Part shown: positions 1 to 11,067 of the stretch, one piece after another
Numbering within the stretch: position 1 is the stretch's first letter
How the letters are laid out: each line of letters opens with the position of its first letter
Translations under genes and position numbers: made by a program
Source: Salarias fasciatus
Lineage: Eukaryota > Chordata > Actinopteri > Blenniiformes > Blenniidae
DNA length: 64,000 nt
Assembly (NCBI RefSeq): GCF_902148845.1
Contig: NC_043755.1
Coordinates: 11,239,290-11,303,289 of the forward strand
Reading direction: 5' to 3'
The notes under the pieces: generated by a model
What the model saw: only the letters and a program-made list of their open reading frames with translations
What the model was told of the DNA's origin: nothing
Databases searched by the model: none

Positions 1-1775
1 ATTAAACAAGAGTAATATAATGTCTTGGCTTTAAAAAGAGTTTGTTTATAGCTTAGCAAGCTACATTTCCAAGCCTTCAGAGATTGTTCCGATTTAGATT
101 TACGCCACAGTCTTTCTAATTGCCGAGTTTTTTTGTTTGAGAGCACGGGTTTCAGAATTAAACCATGGAGCAACGCGCCTGGGTCGATTGGTTTTCAGCT
201 GCAACGGAGCCACTACGTCAAGGGCAGATTTTAGTGAGTGCATAGCACTGTCAACAAACTGATCACTATTATCACCACTGGTCAATAAGCTCATTTCTGT
301 GAGTTCACAAGATAATGCAGCAAATGCAGGCTGGATCAATTCTTTGTACCGAGCCACAGATTTTTCAGATAATGTCCGTATCAGCTGAATTTTATCTTTT
401 TGAGCAGAGTAGTCTTCAATCAAAACCTGAAAAGTAATTAAAAAATGGTCTGAGAGTATGGGGTTCTGAGGGAGAACATTTAGGTCACTGACCTCTATCC
501 CATATGTTAAAACCAGATCCAGGGTGTGCTTGTGACTATGAGTGGATTCATCAACATTTTGAGTGAAACCGATACTATCTAATACTGCAATAAACTCATT
601 ACTCAAACTGTCACCAGAATCATCCACATGGATGTTAAAGTCACCTATTATAAGGATCTTGTTATGAGTCAATACTATATTGCTTAAAAACTCTGAGAAC
701 TCAGTTAAAAAGTCAGAGTAAGGACCAGGAGGTCGATACACAATAATTAATAGCACAGATTTTTGATTCTTCCAATTTGGACAAGTAAGCGTTAGTATTA
801 AGCTTTCAAAAGAGTTGAATTTAACATTAGTTTTGGGTTTAAGAAGAAGACGAGTGCGATATCACTGCCACACCTCCACCTCGACCTGTTGATCTAGCTG
901 TTTGGGAATTAACATAGGTTGGAGGGGTACATTCATTGAGCCTCACATAGTCATCTTGCTGAAGCCAAGTTTCTGTTAGAGCAAGGAGATCAATGTTATT
1001 GTCACCGATAAGGTCATTAACTAACAGAGATTTAGTGGAGATTGCTCTAATGTTTAGTAGACCACATTTTATGTATTTCCTGCTGGAAGAGTTATTCTAT
1101 CTCGTACAGGTGTTAAGCTTTTTACCCATTGACTTTTTTCTAATGCTTTGAGCACTATGGACAGACACAGTCTCTGTTTGCCTAGGTAAACCTCCATGCT
1201 TGACTTGTAAAAATCCGGGAGCAGGATTAGTGACAGGATCAACAAGATCAACAGAGGAGCGTTCTACATGACTGCTCTGCTCCCGGGGCTCATAGCTGGA
1301 TTGTCAATTTAGGGTACGAAGCCGATCAGCCATATTGTGAGCTAAAAGGGCTGCACCATCCAAAGTTGGGTGGATGCCGTCCCTGCGGATGAGCCCAGGC
1401 TTTCCCCAGAAGGTGCACCAGTTGTTTAGAAAAATAACAGATGTAACGATGGTCGCCTGCTGTTGTTTCGCCATTAACTTGTCATCGGACCTCACAGGGC
1501 CCTGCCAGGGAGATGTTGTAGCGGCAGAGCTCTCAGGACAGCAGAGTGGCAGCTCCGGGGCGAAGGAGTGTCTGGACATTCCATGTGGCAACACGGGTCC
1601 TATGACGAAGGTCGATTCGTACTCGTTGGTCGGGGACAGGCTGGGGTCCGTTACCGTGTGGGTCAGTCCGGCTTCTTTCTCTGGTCAGTTTTGTAACAGA
1701 AGAGGTGAGTTGTTGGCCCCCCCGCAGGATAGCCGGTTGGTGGGGCTGCCACCTCACAGCGTACCAGCATGCTGG
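1..1775 (-). mobile_element. L2-clade LINE, 5' portion (ORF1 esterase-like and endonuclease)
   Basis: This is a non-LTR retrotransposon on the minus strand whose 3' part runs off the left edge. The segment 100-756 (-) encodes the C-terminal half of an apurinic-type endonuclease, with the GDFNIH and SDHF motifs of the EEP fold; homologous residues continue upstream to about 1100 in broken frames. The segment 1304-1757 (-) encodes an ORF1 product with the motif RRDGIHPTLDGAALLA, which resembles the SGNH/esterase-like ORF1 of fish L2 elements. The copy has stops and frame breaks between ORF1 and ORF2, so it is not active as it stands. The L2 copies near 6.0-7.8 and 30.5-31.3 kb supply the reverse-transcriptase end of the same general family. 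Clade assignment comes from recalled motifs. Confidence 0.8.
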
Positions 1776-1945
1776 GGTTTGTAGTCAGAGTTGCCCTTCT
1801 CCTAGACAGACTGCTTACCAAGACTAACGAGCTCTGTCTACCCGGGTTTGGAGTCAGAGTTGCCCTTCTCCTAGACAGACTGCTTACCAAGACTAACGAG
1901 CTCTGTCTACCCGGGTTTGGAGTCAGAGTTGTCCTTCTCCTAGGC
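1776..1945. repeat. 69-bp tandem repeat, about 2.4 copies, at LINE 5' end
   Basis: The motif AGTCAGAG recurs at 1783, 1852 and 1921, giving a 69-bp period with near-identical monomers. The array sits just upstream (minus-strand sense) of the L2 ORF1 and could be the monomeric 5' UTR of that LINE. Its last monomer is interrupted by the hAT-like insertion at 1946. Confidence 0.85.
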
Positions 1946-2760
1946 CCTCAGTTCTCAAACTGTGGTACGCGTACCACTGGTGGTACGTGAGCTCCCTCTA
2001 GTGGTACGTGGGGGAATCACAGAAATATATATATTCTTTGAAGATTGGTTAAAAGTCAAAACTTTCAGAAACAAATATTACCACCAAAATACATAATAAT
2101 TTCAAATTAAAACACGTCAAATCAACTGTAATTCACATTCAGTTTTTCTCTTCTAATATAATGTTTTGGACTGCGACGTGGTCACGCTCAATCACGTAGT
2201 AACGCATACATACGCCATCGACGATTAAACTAGCTTAGCTTCACCGTCATCAGCGTGCAGAGGTGTAATGAGAGGTCCGAGAACTCTACGAACGTGGCTC
2301 CAAACAGGAGCTATGAGGAACAGAAGTGCAGAACAGGAGTAGAATACAACCAGCAGCCCTGCTGAAACTGAAGCTGACCACAGTGAAGCGAACACGAGGG
2401 CTATCAGCTAGGTATTTAAGCAGCGTAGCTGAAGCGTCACCGGCATCTGCTAGCGTTAGCAACAAACGACTGCATGAGTGCGAACGTGTGAGAGAGAGAG
2501 AGGGAGAGAGAGTAAGGATGTGAGTGAGAGGGAGAGTTGCCCCTTTGTGTGACAGTTCCAGTGTTCTGTCTTTGCTAACTGTGGCTGACAGAATTAAACA
2601 AAAACATAAAGACCAAGACTATTAGAAATATACCTGCTTCCTGTGTGCGTTGTCTTCATTTGAAAAGAGTTTTTTTTTTTTTCTTTGGTCATAATGGTGG
2701 TACATGGAAAGTCAGATTTTTTTCTGAAGCGGTACTTGGTTTAAAAAGTTTGAGAAACAC
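1946..2760. mobile_element. hAT-like non-autonomous element inserted in the LINE 5' end
   Basis: The left end carries TTCTCAAACT and the right end its inverse (AGTTTGAGAA), forming short terminal inverted repeats. The 10-bp word TCTCCTAGGC occurs directly outside both ends (1936-1945 and 2761-2770), a target-site duplication of hAT-like size (the 8-bp core lies within it). The interior has no transposase frame, only short ORFs and a GA-rich stretch near 2490-2530. Confidence 0.75.
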
Positions 2761-2884
2761 TCTCCTAGGCTATGTTGGTCCACGGCACCCTGTTCCATTT
2801 TATTCAGGTGCAACCCCCCCAAAGGAGGTCACCCTTATCCACCACCCAGGGGAACTGTACGCCGTATAGCCCCAGCATGAGGAA

Positions 2885-3440
2885 AGCATGAATAGTTTCA
2901 TACAATTTTAAAAAATAAATTCAAAGACCAAATCACCTGCAAAAAATATTTCAGCTGCTTCATACCAGTTCCTATGGAAGACACAGGAGGGATGTCTGAT
3001 TTTCAGCTTCACAACATCATTTATCTAAAAAAAAGGACGTAAAGTTGTGCTTTGTTCTGTGACTCATGACTCAAAGGGTTTAGATGAAATGTGTTGTTTT
3101 CAAAATTGAACTACATGTCATTTCAAGCCTCAAATGCAAGAAAACATCAAATAAACAATAAGATAAAATGGCATTGCAACCTTTGTTTACAGGGCAGCAG
3201 TCTAAAAGATTCACAGGATAACATTCAGTTACACGAAGCTTAGTTATTCAAGACTTAAAACTGAAAGTAAGCTTCTTCTTTAATTGTTTTTAATTATTCT
3301 TCTTTAACATGTTCCCTCTTAAATAGTGCATTCAAGAAATACACTGCTTCTGATGTGAACCACTCACTTTTCTTTCAGACATATTTTCATTTCCTCAAAA
3401 CTACTACTTTTGTGAATGGAAGATGCCTGAACAATTCAAG
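2885..3440. other. Duplicated block alpha, unit A copy
   Basis: This non-coding stretch is closely similar, with small indels, to 38,660-39,178. In unit C the matching block lies just downstream of the tetraspanin pseudogene, so it marks the remnant of unit A of the tandem duplication. I see no ORF or RNA gene in it. Positions 3440-3540 continue unit A sequence whose counterpart in unit C is displaced by a LINE. Confidence 0.8.
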
Positions 3441-3540
3441 TAATTATTAACTCGCCACAAAGTAGTTAGGCTACTGCTTGACTGAGATGGAACTATTTCC
3501 CGATTTCCAGCTTTGTCTTTGTCACTATGTAAGACATTGT

Positions 3541-3830
3541 CAAGTCAAGTCAAGTCAAGTTTATTTATATAGCACATTTACAAACGGTATAGCAGTGCCA
3601 AAGTGCTTCACAAAAGTGCAGACAATAAAAGCAATCATAGACAATCATTAAAACACATCTCGAACTCGAGCAGCCGACTAAAAACAAGGTAAGACTTAGC
3701 TGAAGGCCAAGAAAAGAGGTGGGTCTTCAGCAGGGATTTAAAAATTCCCACAGACTCGGCTGCTCGGATATGGGGGGGAAGGGAGTTCCACAGTCTAGGG
3801 GCCGCCACAGAAAAGTATATTAGATATTAG
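3541..3830. repeat. Dispersed fish repeat beginning with a (CAAGT)n run
   Basis: It starts with four CAAGT units followed by TTTATTTATATAGCAC and ends near a GGGAGTTCCACAG motif. This layout is recalled from common dispersed repeats in teleost genomes. It is absent from the paralogous unit C position, so it may be a post-duplication insertion. The family name is not assigned. Confidence 0.55.
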
Positions 3831-3846
3831 AATATATGTGTGTGTG

Positions 3847-3848
<2 letters not shown>

Positions 3849-3933
<85 letters not shown>
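3849..3933. repeat. (AT)n microsatellite
   Basis: About 85 bp of almost pure AT dinucleotide, flanked by short TG and CA runs. The long Tyr-Ile peptide read through it is an artefact of the repeat. Confidence 0.95.
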
Positions 3934-3938
<5 letters not shown>

Positions 3939-4034
3939 CACACACTTTAAAGAGGCTTGAAAGTTGAGTCATAGTTCCCCACACTTTGTTCATTAGAGGA
4001 AACCAGAAAACAGACAAGTCATCCATGCAATGTG

Positions 4035-6020
4035 ATTTAGGGACTGTGTCTGGCCCAGGCATTGTTTACTCATCCAATTTTTTTAAAAGATTTTTTTTTA
4101 ATTTGTAACATGTATTATAATTTAGTTGGATATGTGACAAGAAAGGTACAAGACTTCTTGAAGGGTAATTTTATTAGCAAATCAAATTATATAACTTTCA
4201 TCTTTATTATTAGGAGTGGGTAAAGAAATACACAGACAAAAACACACTTTTGTTTCAGTTGGTCAGTAATATGTAACAGTTACATAATAAATCTTCTTGA
4301 TGACATTTAATTTAAAAAAAAAGAACAATACCTGTGGACATGTCTCAGGCATGAAGCATTGTATTTCTCAGCTCACAAATGAGATTCTGTATCTACACAA
4401 CATGCCAGAGGTGGACGATGTTTACAGCCTTTCTGATGTTTCAGCAGATCAACGTACACAGACATTCCCCAGAATGTAAGACAATGTGAATATGTCAAGC
4501 TTATGTTGAGTTAGAGGGGAGGGGACCATGTTCTCCACCTTATGGGCAGTCTATTAGCAACAAACAATCGGGGTGACCAGTTTTTTTTTTTTTTTTTTTC
4601 CTGAGATGTGGAGACAAAAGAAGTCCCATTTATGTCTGATGGAATAATATTGTTTGCAGTCTTATGTCTTGTTATCTTATCTGTTCAGCATTATTCCACT
4701 GAAATGTTCAATATGTTTATTACAAAGATGTGTCTTGATGGAAACAAACGTTGCTTCAAAATGTCTATCTGCTTTTGAGCATTGATGGTGACTGATGGTG
4801 ACTTTCCAGCTGTGTAACATCTATGATGGATGGTGGATGATTCCTTCTCTGTTTTAGTCCACTTGACACAATATTTGCAAAGAAAAACTCTTGCAAATTA
4901 TGTTTGTGATGACTCACTCAGGTACCGAGATATTTAAGTGATTCTTGAGAGGATGACTATTTGTGGAAAACATCTGGTTCTGTGCCACTTGGTGGCGCAC
5001 TAAAACAGGATTTACATTTAGCAACAGAATTACATACACACAGCCGCATGAGATCGCCAGAAGGCAGCAAATAGAAAAGATCTGTGCTCTCTATTCCTCC
5101 TGTTATCTGAGGATGTGAGCATGTTGGAGGCAACAGTTCTGTCTCCAGTCATCCACTGTGTTTACTATTTGGAGTGGATGGCTGTTATCACAACTTAAAA
5201 TGTGCCATTGAGAGCAACAGATGAGACATTAATGAAGGCATGAAGACTGGAGCAGCTGGATTAGTACTGCATGTATTGACTTTCCAGATAAATCCACTGA
5301 AAACATTTCCAACACATCACCTGTGGAAGATTTTGTACAGGTGAGTGTTGGGGCCGCTTATGAGAATCATGCACTCTGAGAAAAAAGTCACCGTATGTGA
5401 CTTCAACAAAATGAACTGCCAAAACTACATTAAATAATTGGCTTTAGTTAAAAAGAACTTTTCTCTCTTACAGCCCATAGGCAGTGTAGTTATCACTGTT
5501 ATAACTTTGAATAGTTTATGCAGCACGCAGCGCTTTTCTTAATGATTATTTTCAGAGTGATGAAGAATGAACCCTCAAACGATGAGGCAGAAGTACGGAG
5601 GGAACACAATAGCTTTCATTGTTGTTGACTTCTTACAATCAGTGGCTCCATCAGCTCTACTTAAATCAAGAGCAGAAAATGTGATGAAGTGAATGTGTGC
5701 AAATTGCATACCCACAGCTCTGTGTCTTGGCGAAATCTAGAAAGCTCGGCTTAGACAAATGCATCTTTGTGAAATTGTTGCATTTTTTGTCTTGAGTTTC
5801 AGCATTTAGGAAACAGTCTTTTAGATTCCATGATTGTGAGATGCCATCCTCTCAGTCTGTAAATGGTCAGACCGATTGTCAAACATCTTTTCTTTCTTTG
5901 AGAAAGTGAATGCTGATGAAGTATTGTTGATATGATCAGCAGTTATCATAAATATGGCTTTCAGGTGGAATAAGCTTTGTATTATCTGAAGGCTGTAGAT
6001 GTAATTCATGGTGACCTGGG
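4035..6020. other. Duplicated block beta, unit A copy (no gene seen)
   Basis: This block aligns by eye with 47,325-49,397 over its whole length, for example the shared words GGAAAACATCTGGTTCTGTG and ATGATGAGGCAGAAGTA-like stretches. No conserved ORF, splice-framed exon or RNA gene is visible in either copy. In unit C it lies between the LINE stack and the last exon of the NLR gene, so it may be intergenic or 3'-flanking sequence. Confidence 0.8.
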
Positions 6021-7305
6021 GTTGGAGAATAGAATATAATAATGATGACTCAGGGCCAATAGAAACCCTTTTTAACTGTATTTCAGACATCAAGTCATGG
6101 ATGGCAGTGAATTTTCTGCAGCTCAACCAGGACAAGACTGAGGTTTTAGTTATCGGTCCCAAAGGTCAGAGAGAGAAAATTTTACCAAAATTATTAGATT
6201 TTAAACCAGCACAATCAGTTAAGAACCTGGGCGTGATTTTTGACTCTGAGCTAAATTTTATTCTACAAATTAAAACCATAACGAAGATTGGATTTTATCA
6301 TCTTAAGAATATAGCCAGAGTCCGCCCGTTTCTCTCTCAGGCCAGTACAGAGGTGCTAATGCATGCTTTTATCTCCTGTAGATTAGATTATTGTAATGCC
6401 TTGCTCTCTGGTCTTCCCAAAAAGAATATTTCAAACCTGCAATTATCACAAAACTCAGCCGCACGCGTGCTGACGAGAACCAGGGGGCGGGCCCACATTA
6501 CACCAGATTTACAGTCGCTGCATTGGCTCCCTGTCCGCTTCAGGATCGATTTTAAAGTTCTCTTATTGTTTTGAAATGTCTTAATGGCCTTGCGCCTTCT
6601 TATTTAGCTGATCTGTTTATATCGTATCGACCCTCACGGGCCCTGAGGTCCTCTGGCAGCGACTTATTGTGTGTTCCAAAAGCCAGAACCAAGACCCATG
6701 GCGAGGCATCTTTTAGCCACTGCGGCCCCGCCTGTGGAACAGCCTGCCGGAGAACCTCAGGACCACAGAGACCGTTGATGTTTTTAAAGGGAGGTTAAAA
6801 GCAAGCCTTTTTAATCTGGCTTTTAATTGACCTTTTATAATTCTTATCTCCATCATTTTATTTTTTTCATTTTTATTTTTAATCTATTTATCCTATTTAT
6901 TCGTTCTATTTTTATTATGTACTTCTAACTTATTTAACTTTTTTTTTTTTTACTTCATAATCTTATCTTACTTTTTTTCTATTAATTTTGTATCATGTCT
7001 TCTTACGTTCTTAGCTGTTTAACTCCAGTCTTTCCTGAGGGGGGTCCTTCACACCGGGAGTTGGTCCCGGTCCAGTGCTGGGGTTGCTGTCCTCGAGTCC
7101 TCTGGCCACGGCTGGCCTGGGGGTCTCCACACTTCGGTGTGCAGGTTCCCCTTGGTCGGACGGGGTTGGGGGTCGGGCGCTGGGGCCCCAGTATTAATGA
7201 CCTTCGCCTTGTCCTGGTGTGGACGGCCCGACTGGTAGTGTTTTCCCATGATGCTTAGTGCCATGCCATGTCTCCTCTGCTGTGCGAAAAAAATTGGGAG
7301 TGTGT

Positions 7306-7309
<4 letters not shown>

Positions 7310-7356
<47 letters not shown>
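7310..7356. repeat. (GT)n microsatellite
   Basis: A run of TG dinucleotides directly left of the palindromic MITE at 7357; a second run (7633-7716) lies directly right of it, so the MITE appears to have landed inside one GT array. Confidence 0.95.
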
Positions 7357-7629
7357 CTTGTATTTCTATCCTTGTCGGGGCCAAATGTCCCCACAAGGAT
7401 AGCAAAACGTGGAACGACGTGCCTTGTGGGGACCTTTTTCCGGTCCTAAGTAGGAGAAACAGTGTTTTCTTGACCATGTTGTTGTTACTGAAAAAAGTAA
7501 AAGTGCAAAAACATTTCTTTAGGGTTAGGCTTTGTTGTGGTGTGGGTTAGGGTTAGGGTAAGGGTCAGGGTTAGGGGCTAGACATGAATGGGAGTCAATG
7601 GACGGTCCCCACAAGGATAGAAATACAAG
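7357..7629. mobile_element. Palindromic MITE with telomere-like GGTTAG internal repeats
   Basis: The left terminus CTTGTATTTCTATCCTTGT is the exact inverse of the right terminus ending at 7629. Inside are further inverted words (GTCCCCACAAGGATAG type) and a short GGGTTAGGGTTAGGG-like run near 7545-7580. Both flanks are GT repeats. No transposase is present; the superfamily cannot be assigned from this copy. Confidence 0.8.

Positions 7630-7632
<3 letters not shown>

Positions 7633-7716
<84 letters not shown>
7633..7716. repeat. (GT)n microsatellite, imperfect
   Basis: About 84 bp of GT dinucleotides with one GG interruption near 7680. It is the right half of the array split by the MITE. Confidence 0.95.
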
Positions 7717-7717
<1 letters not shown>

Positions 7718-7836
7718 TGTACACTGATTAATGGTGCGGTTTTTATTCTTTTGTTTTTATGACTGTTTTTACTGTTCAGCACATTGCGTTGTTTTTATAA
7801 ATATGAAAAAGTGCTTTACAAATAAAGTTTGATTTG

Positions 7837-8770
7837 AATGTTGGTTGACCAAAAGTCCCAACCTGCTGGCTTTCGTCTGGCTCACACAATATTAGCAGTT
7901 AAGCCAGGCAATTCAATTCAATTCAGCTTTATTTATAAAGTGCCAATTACAACATAGTCATTTCTAGACATTCTTACAGAGAAAACCCAACAGATCCACA
8001 TGAGCAAGCATAAGCGACTGTGGAAAGAAAAAAAACCCCTGCAGCACCAGGCTCAGAGGTGGCAGCTTTCTGCTATTCTGGTTGGGGTGAGGGGACAGAA
8101 AAAGAAGGAGAAAGGACAGGCAGGTACATTTCTTGTATCGACATACATTTTATGCACGTATAAACAGAGAGTACACAGTTTGTCTCATTAGATCAATGGA
8201 TCAGTCGCGATTGAGGTTCTGTTAATCATCCTGTCATCCAGTTCCAAAATAATCCAGTCCCTGCTATATTGGTGAGTAACTTCAATGTTGTCCCATCTGT
8301 TAGTGACAAAGTGGAAATGGTGTTAGAGGCTGATCTGATCAAGGTTCTTTCTCTTCCCTCAGGTCTGCAGAAGTATTGCTGGGAGTCGGGCCACCCTGCT
8401 CTGGGGCAGTAGATGTTTTGTTGCTGGAGTGCATAGTCTCATCTTTGGACTTTGGTGCACTGGTCTGCCCTGCCAAGTGTCCGCCTGAAATGGTAATTAC
8501 AACAAAAATCTTCATTGGGTTTGAAATATAGTATAATACACAATGAATAAGTGAGACATCCAGAAGAAATGGGACTTCTGATCAGACTGATGTTCTCTAT
8601 GAAAGCTGAGGTACTCAGACCAGTGTCAGGGTCAGATACCAACGTGACGGACAAGTTGATTTAAATCAGGGATGTTTTGAAATATATTGGCCAAATAATT
8701 GGACTATGCAATGTAGTTTGACTAAACAGGATTTGATTTTCACTCTTCTCATTGAGCTCAAGCAAAATGA
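7837..8770. other. Duplicated block gamma (non-coding part), unit A copy
   Basis: This stretch matches 49,405-50,467 in unit C. It includes the dispersed repeat that starts CAATTCAATTCAATTCAG at 7909 (also at 49,484), a repeat I recall as common in fish. In unit C the rightmost part is the 3' UTR of the NLR gene. I see no independent gene here. Confidence 0.75.
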
Positions 8771-9030
8771 TTATTTCTTTCCCATCAGATCTGGAGAACT
8801 TCAGTAACTCCTCAATTTTTGTATGGAGCTCCTTGGCCTTCTCTGCGTTTTCTTTCTCCACTCCTGCCACCTGGAATCCGTTCAGCACCGACTGCAGGGC
8901 GTCTGCATTCTTCACCGAGTCCATCTGGTCTCGGTCTACCCGAATCTCCTTCCCCAGTCCAGGTAGGCCGCAAACCGAGGTCATCCACAAAGTTTGCAAA
9001 GATCCTGAGATCCGGTCGGCATTGTTCCAA
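8771..9030 (-). pseudogene. NLR last-exon fragment, unit A copy
   Basis: The minus-strand translation repeats the C-terminal tail of the NLR gene at 50,468-50,786 (shared words VDRDQMDSVKNADALQSVLN and ENAEKAKEL). It has small indels that shift the frame, including near its end, where the functional copy reads KFSTDLMGKK and stops. Homology stops abruptly at 9029-9030 (ATTGTTCCA), where the sequence switches to the intron upstream of the lim2 exons. With no other NLR exon nearby it is a non-functional relic marking the right edge of duplication unit A. Confidence 0.85.
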
Positions 9031-9088
9031 AGCATTGGCTTTACTTAGACAGCTTACTTCCCTCGGTACATAAATACTGTGTCACATA

Positions 9089-9330
9089 CAGGGCCGGCGA
9101 TCAGGCTGGGCATCCTGGGCACTTCCCCATTGCGCCGAGCCATAGGTGACGCCTGAGGCGCCCCAACGGTGTGAGCACCGCTCTGCACTGCTGTGACGGC
9201 CCGTGTGAGCAGCACACGGCTCGGCATCGCTCTGCATTGCTCGCTTTGCATTGCTCGCTCTGGCCCCCCCCGCCACAGGGCGCTCGTGTCGGGCTCACCC
9301 AGGGCGCCTGAGAAGCCCGGGCCGGCCCTG
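9089..9330. mobile_element. hAT MITE with CAGGGCCGGC terminal inverted repeats
   Basis: The ends CAGGGCCGGC and GCCGGCCCTG are exact inverses. The 8-bp target duplication GTCACATA flanks it (9081-9088 and 9331-9338). The paralogous position in unit C (near 22,372) reads GTCACATAAACC with no insert, which is a clean empty site. A relative lies at 26,999-27,395, and a right-end fragment at about 13,030-13,185. Confidence 0.93.
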
Positions 9331-9629
9331 GTCACATAAACCATGTAGCTCTAGTAACCCCACTTCCTCAGCCTATTCAAGGGTGATATCAGCAAAGCTA
9401 TTAATGTTTTACCACAATGAACACTGTCATTTCTAAAGAAACATCATTTGTTTTTCAGCAATGATGCAGAACACAGTTCAGCTACACAACATATAGGAAG
9501 GATGTTCTTTCTGTTGTGTGTGTGTGTGTGTTTTTTGTTTGTTTGTTTGTTTTTTACAAGTCTTTTACCTCTGGAATACAGTATTTATGTAAAATAATAC
9601 ATTTTTCCACCCTTGGAATCATAGCATTA

Positions 9630-11067
9630 GTGCAGTGCAGGTTCAACTGCTCATTCGTATCATGTTCAAGTGAGTCATGGAAACAGTGACCACTTGAAGG
9701 TCACATTTAATTTTTGACTCCGCATTAACCATGAATGGTGTATCGGAGCAGGTAGTGGGTGGATGAGACCCCCTCCACAGAGCCTAAATACTCCTAAGGT
9801 AGTAAGCTGACCAGCGGTTACACAGAAACCAAGTTACATAACAAAGTTAAATAAGTTTTATGCGAACTGTCACGCCCTGTGCCCCCGCGGCCATGTTGGG
9901 GTGCTCGGGTCCTGTTTTGTGTTTGTCTGCCCTCATGCTCTCCTGCCTGGTCACCTGCCTGCTACTCTTGTTCTCCTGTCTGATCTTCTGTCTCATTAAC
10001 TCCCTAATGTGCCTCACCTGTCCTGCCCTCTATTTAAGCCCCGGTCTCCTGGTGTGTCTTGTCGGCTCCTTGTGGGTCTGTCTGTGTGCTTCCGTGTCCC
10101 TGCCTGCACCTCAGCTCTGCTTGCCTTGTGTTCCTGCGTTCCGGTATCCTGTGTTCCTGGAAATAAAGGACTTTGAACTCCACCTGACTGCCTGCGCGTG
10201 GGTCCTTCCACCTCGCACTGTGACAGAAGGAGCCGACCATCACTGGACCCAGCGGGCAGTGAGCCCCTGAAGCAGCGTGCCTCCCGCCGAAGTCTTCAAC
10301 CAGACAGTGTGGCGCTCCACCCGCCTGTCATACCTGGGTGGCCCTGGGTCTCCAGCCTGTGACCCTGACGCCTCTCATCATCTCCGGGAGGGTCCCGGTC
10401 CCTGGTGGCGGTTTGCCCAGCCCACGCTTCACCACCGGTCCCTGGCAGCGGTTTGCCCAGCCACGCTTTGCCACCAACCATGACACCTTTCATCTACTCC
10501 TCAGCAGCGTTCCCTGTGGCGCCCGACGACGGCTCTCTGGTGACTGTTTCCCCACTTCTCTGCTCCTGGATGGCCTTTGGGGAGGGAGAAGTTTCTGGTC
10601 CCCATTCCTGTTGCTGCTGGTGTGCAGTTCCGACCCGTCCCGTTATAGTTCCCGTTTGCCTTCGTTCCAGTTCCCTTCCACCTCGCACCGTGACATGAAC
10701 ATTACCAGAGAGATATGAAATTCTAACATGTCATTTTCTGTCAATCACTCCAGCTCTCTTTGTACTGCTTGCAATGGCCATTTACACCGGGGTGACGGTG
10801 AATTTCATGGGCAAGCACTTCGGTGACTGGTGTTTCTCTTGGTCCTACATTCTAGGCTGGGTGGCACTGCTCATGACCTTCTTTGCAGGTTGGTTGATAA
10901 ACACACGGTCTGTTCTGATTTCACGTGACCTCTCTGCGGGAAACGGAGATGGTCTGATCACCACCGTACGCTCTGTTAATGGTGAACTTTTGTTTGGTTT
11001 TGCAGGTATATTCTACATGTGTGCCTACAGAATGCATGAGTGCAGAAGAGTGGCTGGCCCACGTTAA
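9630..11067 (+). pseudogene. lim2: lim2 3' exons, unit B relic
   Basis: LIM2 is a four-pass PMP22/EMP/claudin-type lens membrane protein. Here exon 4-like sequence (10,754-10,888, after an AG acceptor) encodes AMAIYTGVTVNFMGKHFGDW and SWSYILGWVALLMTFFAG, and exon 5-like sequence (11,006-11,067) encodes IFYMCAYRMHECRRVAGPR and a stop, an almost exact match to the recalled vertebrate LIM2 C-terminus. The exon that should precede them is reduced to a scrap around 9,645-9,680 (compare 22,801-22,949), and a Ty3/gypsy-type LTR fossil sits in the intervening intron. No exon for the N-terminus (first membrane span) is found in the unit. A possible poly(A) signal AATAAA is at 11,144. It converges tail-to-tail with the FFAR-like gene. 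I call it a partial-duplication pseudogene. Confidence 0.88.
9868..10695 (+). mobile_element. Ty3/gypsy-type LTR retrotransposon fossil
   Basis: A 358-bp LTR (9,868-10,225) begins TGTCACGCCC and ends GTGACA, with a TATA-like TATTTAAG near 10,030 and AATAAAGG near 10,163. A short internal remnant follows, then the end of a second LTR (CACCGTGACA, to 10,695). GAAC flanks both sides (9,864-9,867 and 10,697-10,700), and unit C reads straight through at about 23,143, an empty site. The element is broken and mostly LTR; it inserted after the duplication, so it is relatively young in this locus. Confidence 0.8.

Larger units (their letters stand above)
6026..7836 (+). mobile_element. L2 LINE, 5'-truncated 3' part (RT thumb region and 3' UTR)
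   Basis: The segment 6040-6574 encodes the end of a reverse transcriptase (motifs [38 protein letters not shown]), and 6571-6798 continues with LNGLAPSYLADL in a shifted frame; these are hallmark L2-clade C-terminal motifs. The 3' UTR ends in AATAAAGTTTGATTTGA, the short terminal repeat type expected of L2. The paralogous unit C sequence at about 49,395 runs uninterrupted from CTGGGGTTGG to TGTTGGTTGACC, an empty site that defines the insertion. The UTR carries a nested MITE and GT arrays. The ORF is frameshifted, so this copy is dead. Confidence 0.88.

Noticed and set aside
1374-1784. 136-aa plus-strand ORF
   Set aside because: It is antisense to the LINE ORF1 region, which has clear SGNH-type motifs on the minus strand.
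1776-1945. CRISPR array or phage-type repeat
   Set aside because: Contiguous 69-bp monomers without spacers in a vertebrate genome; no cas genes.
3820-4062. 80-aa ORF of alternating Tyr-Ile, and similar Cys-Val, Thr-His or Tyr-Ile peptides at 7,194-7,782, 12,458, 27,011 and 43,368
   Set aside because: They are translations of dinucleotide microsatellites with no independent coding evidence.
7540-7585. Interstitial telomere or chromosome-fusion scar
   Set aside because: Only a few degenerate GGTTAG units, and they lie inside a MITE with defined inverted ends.
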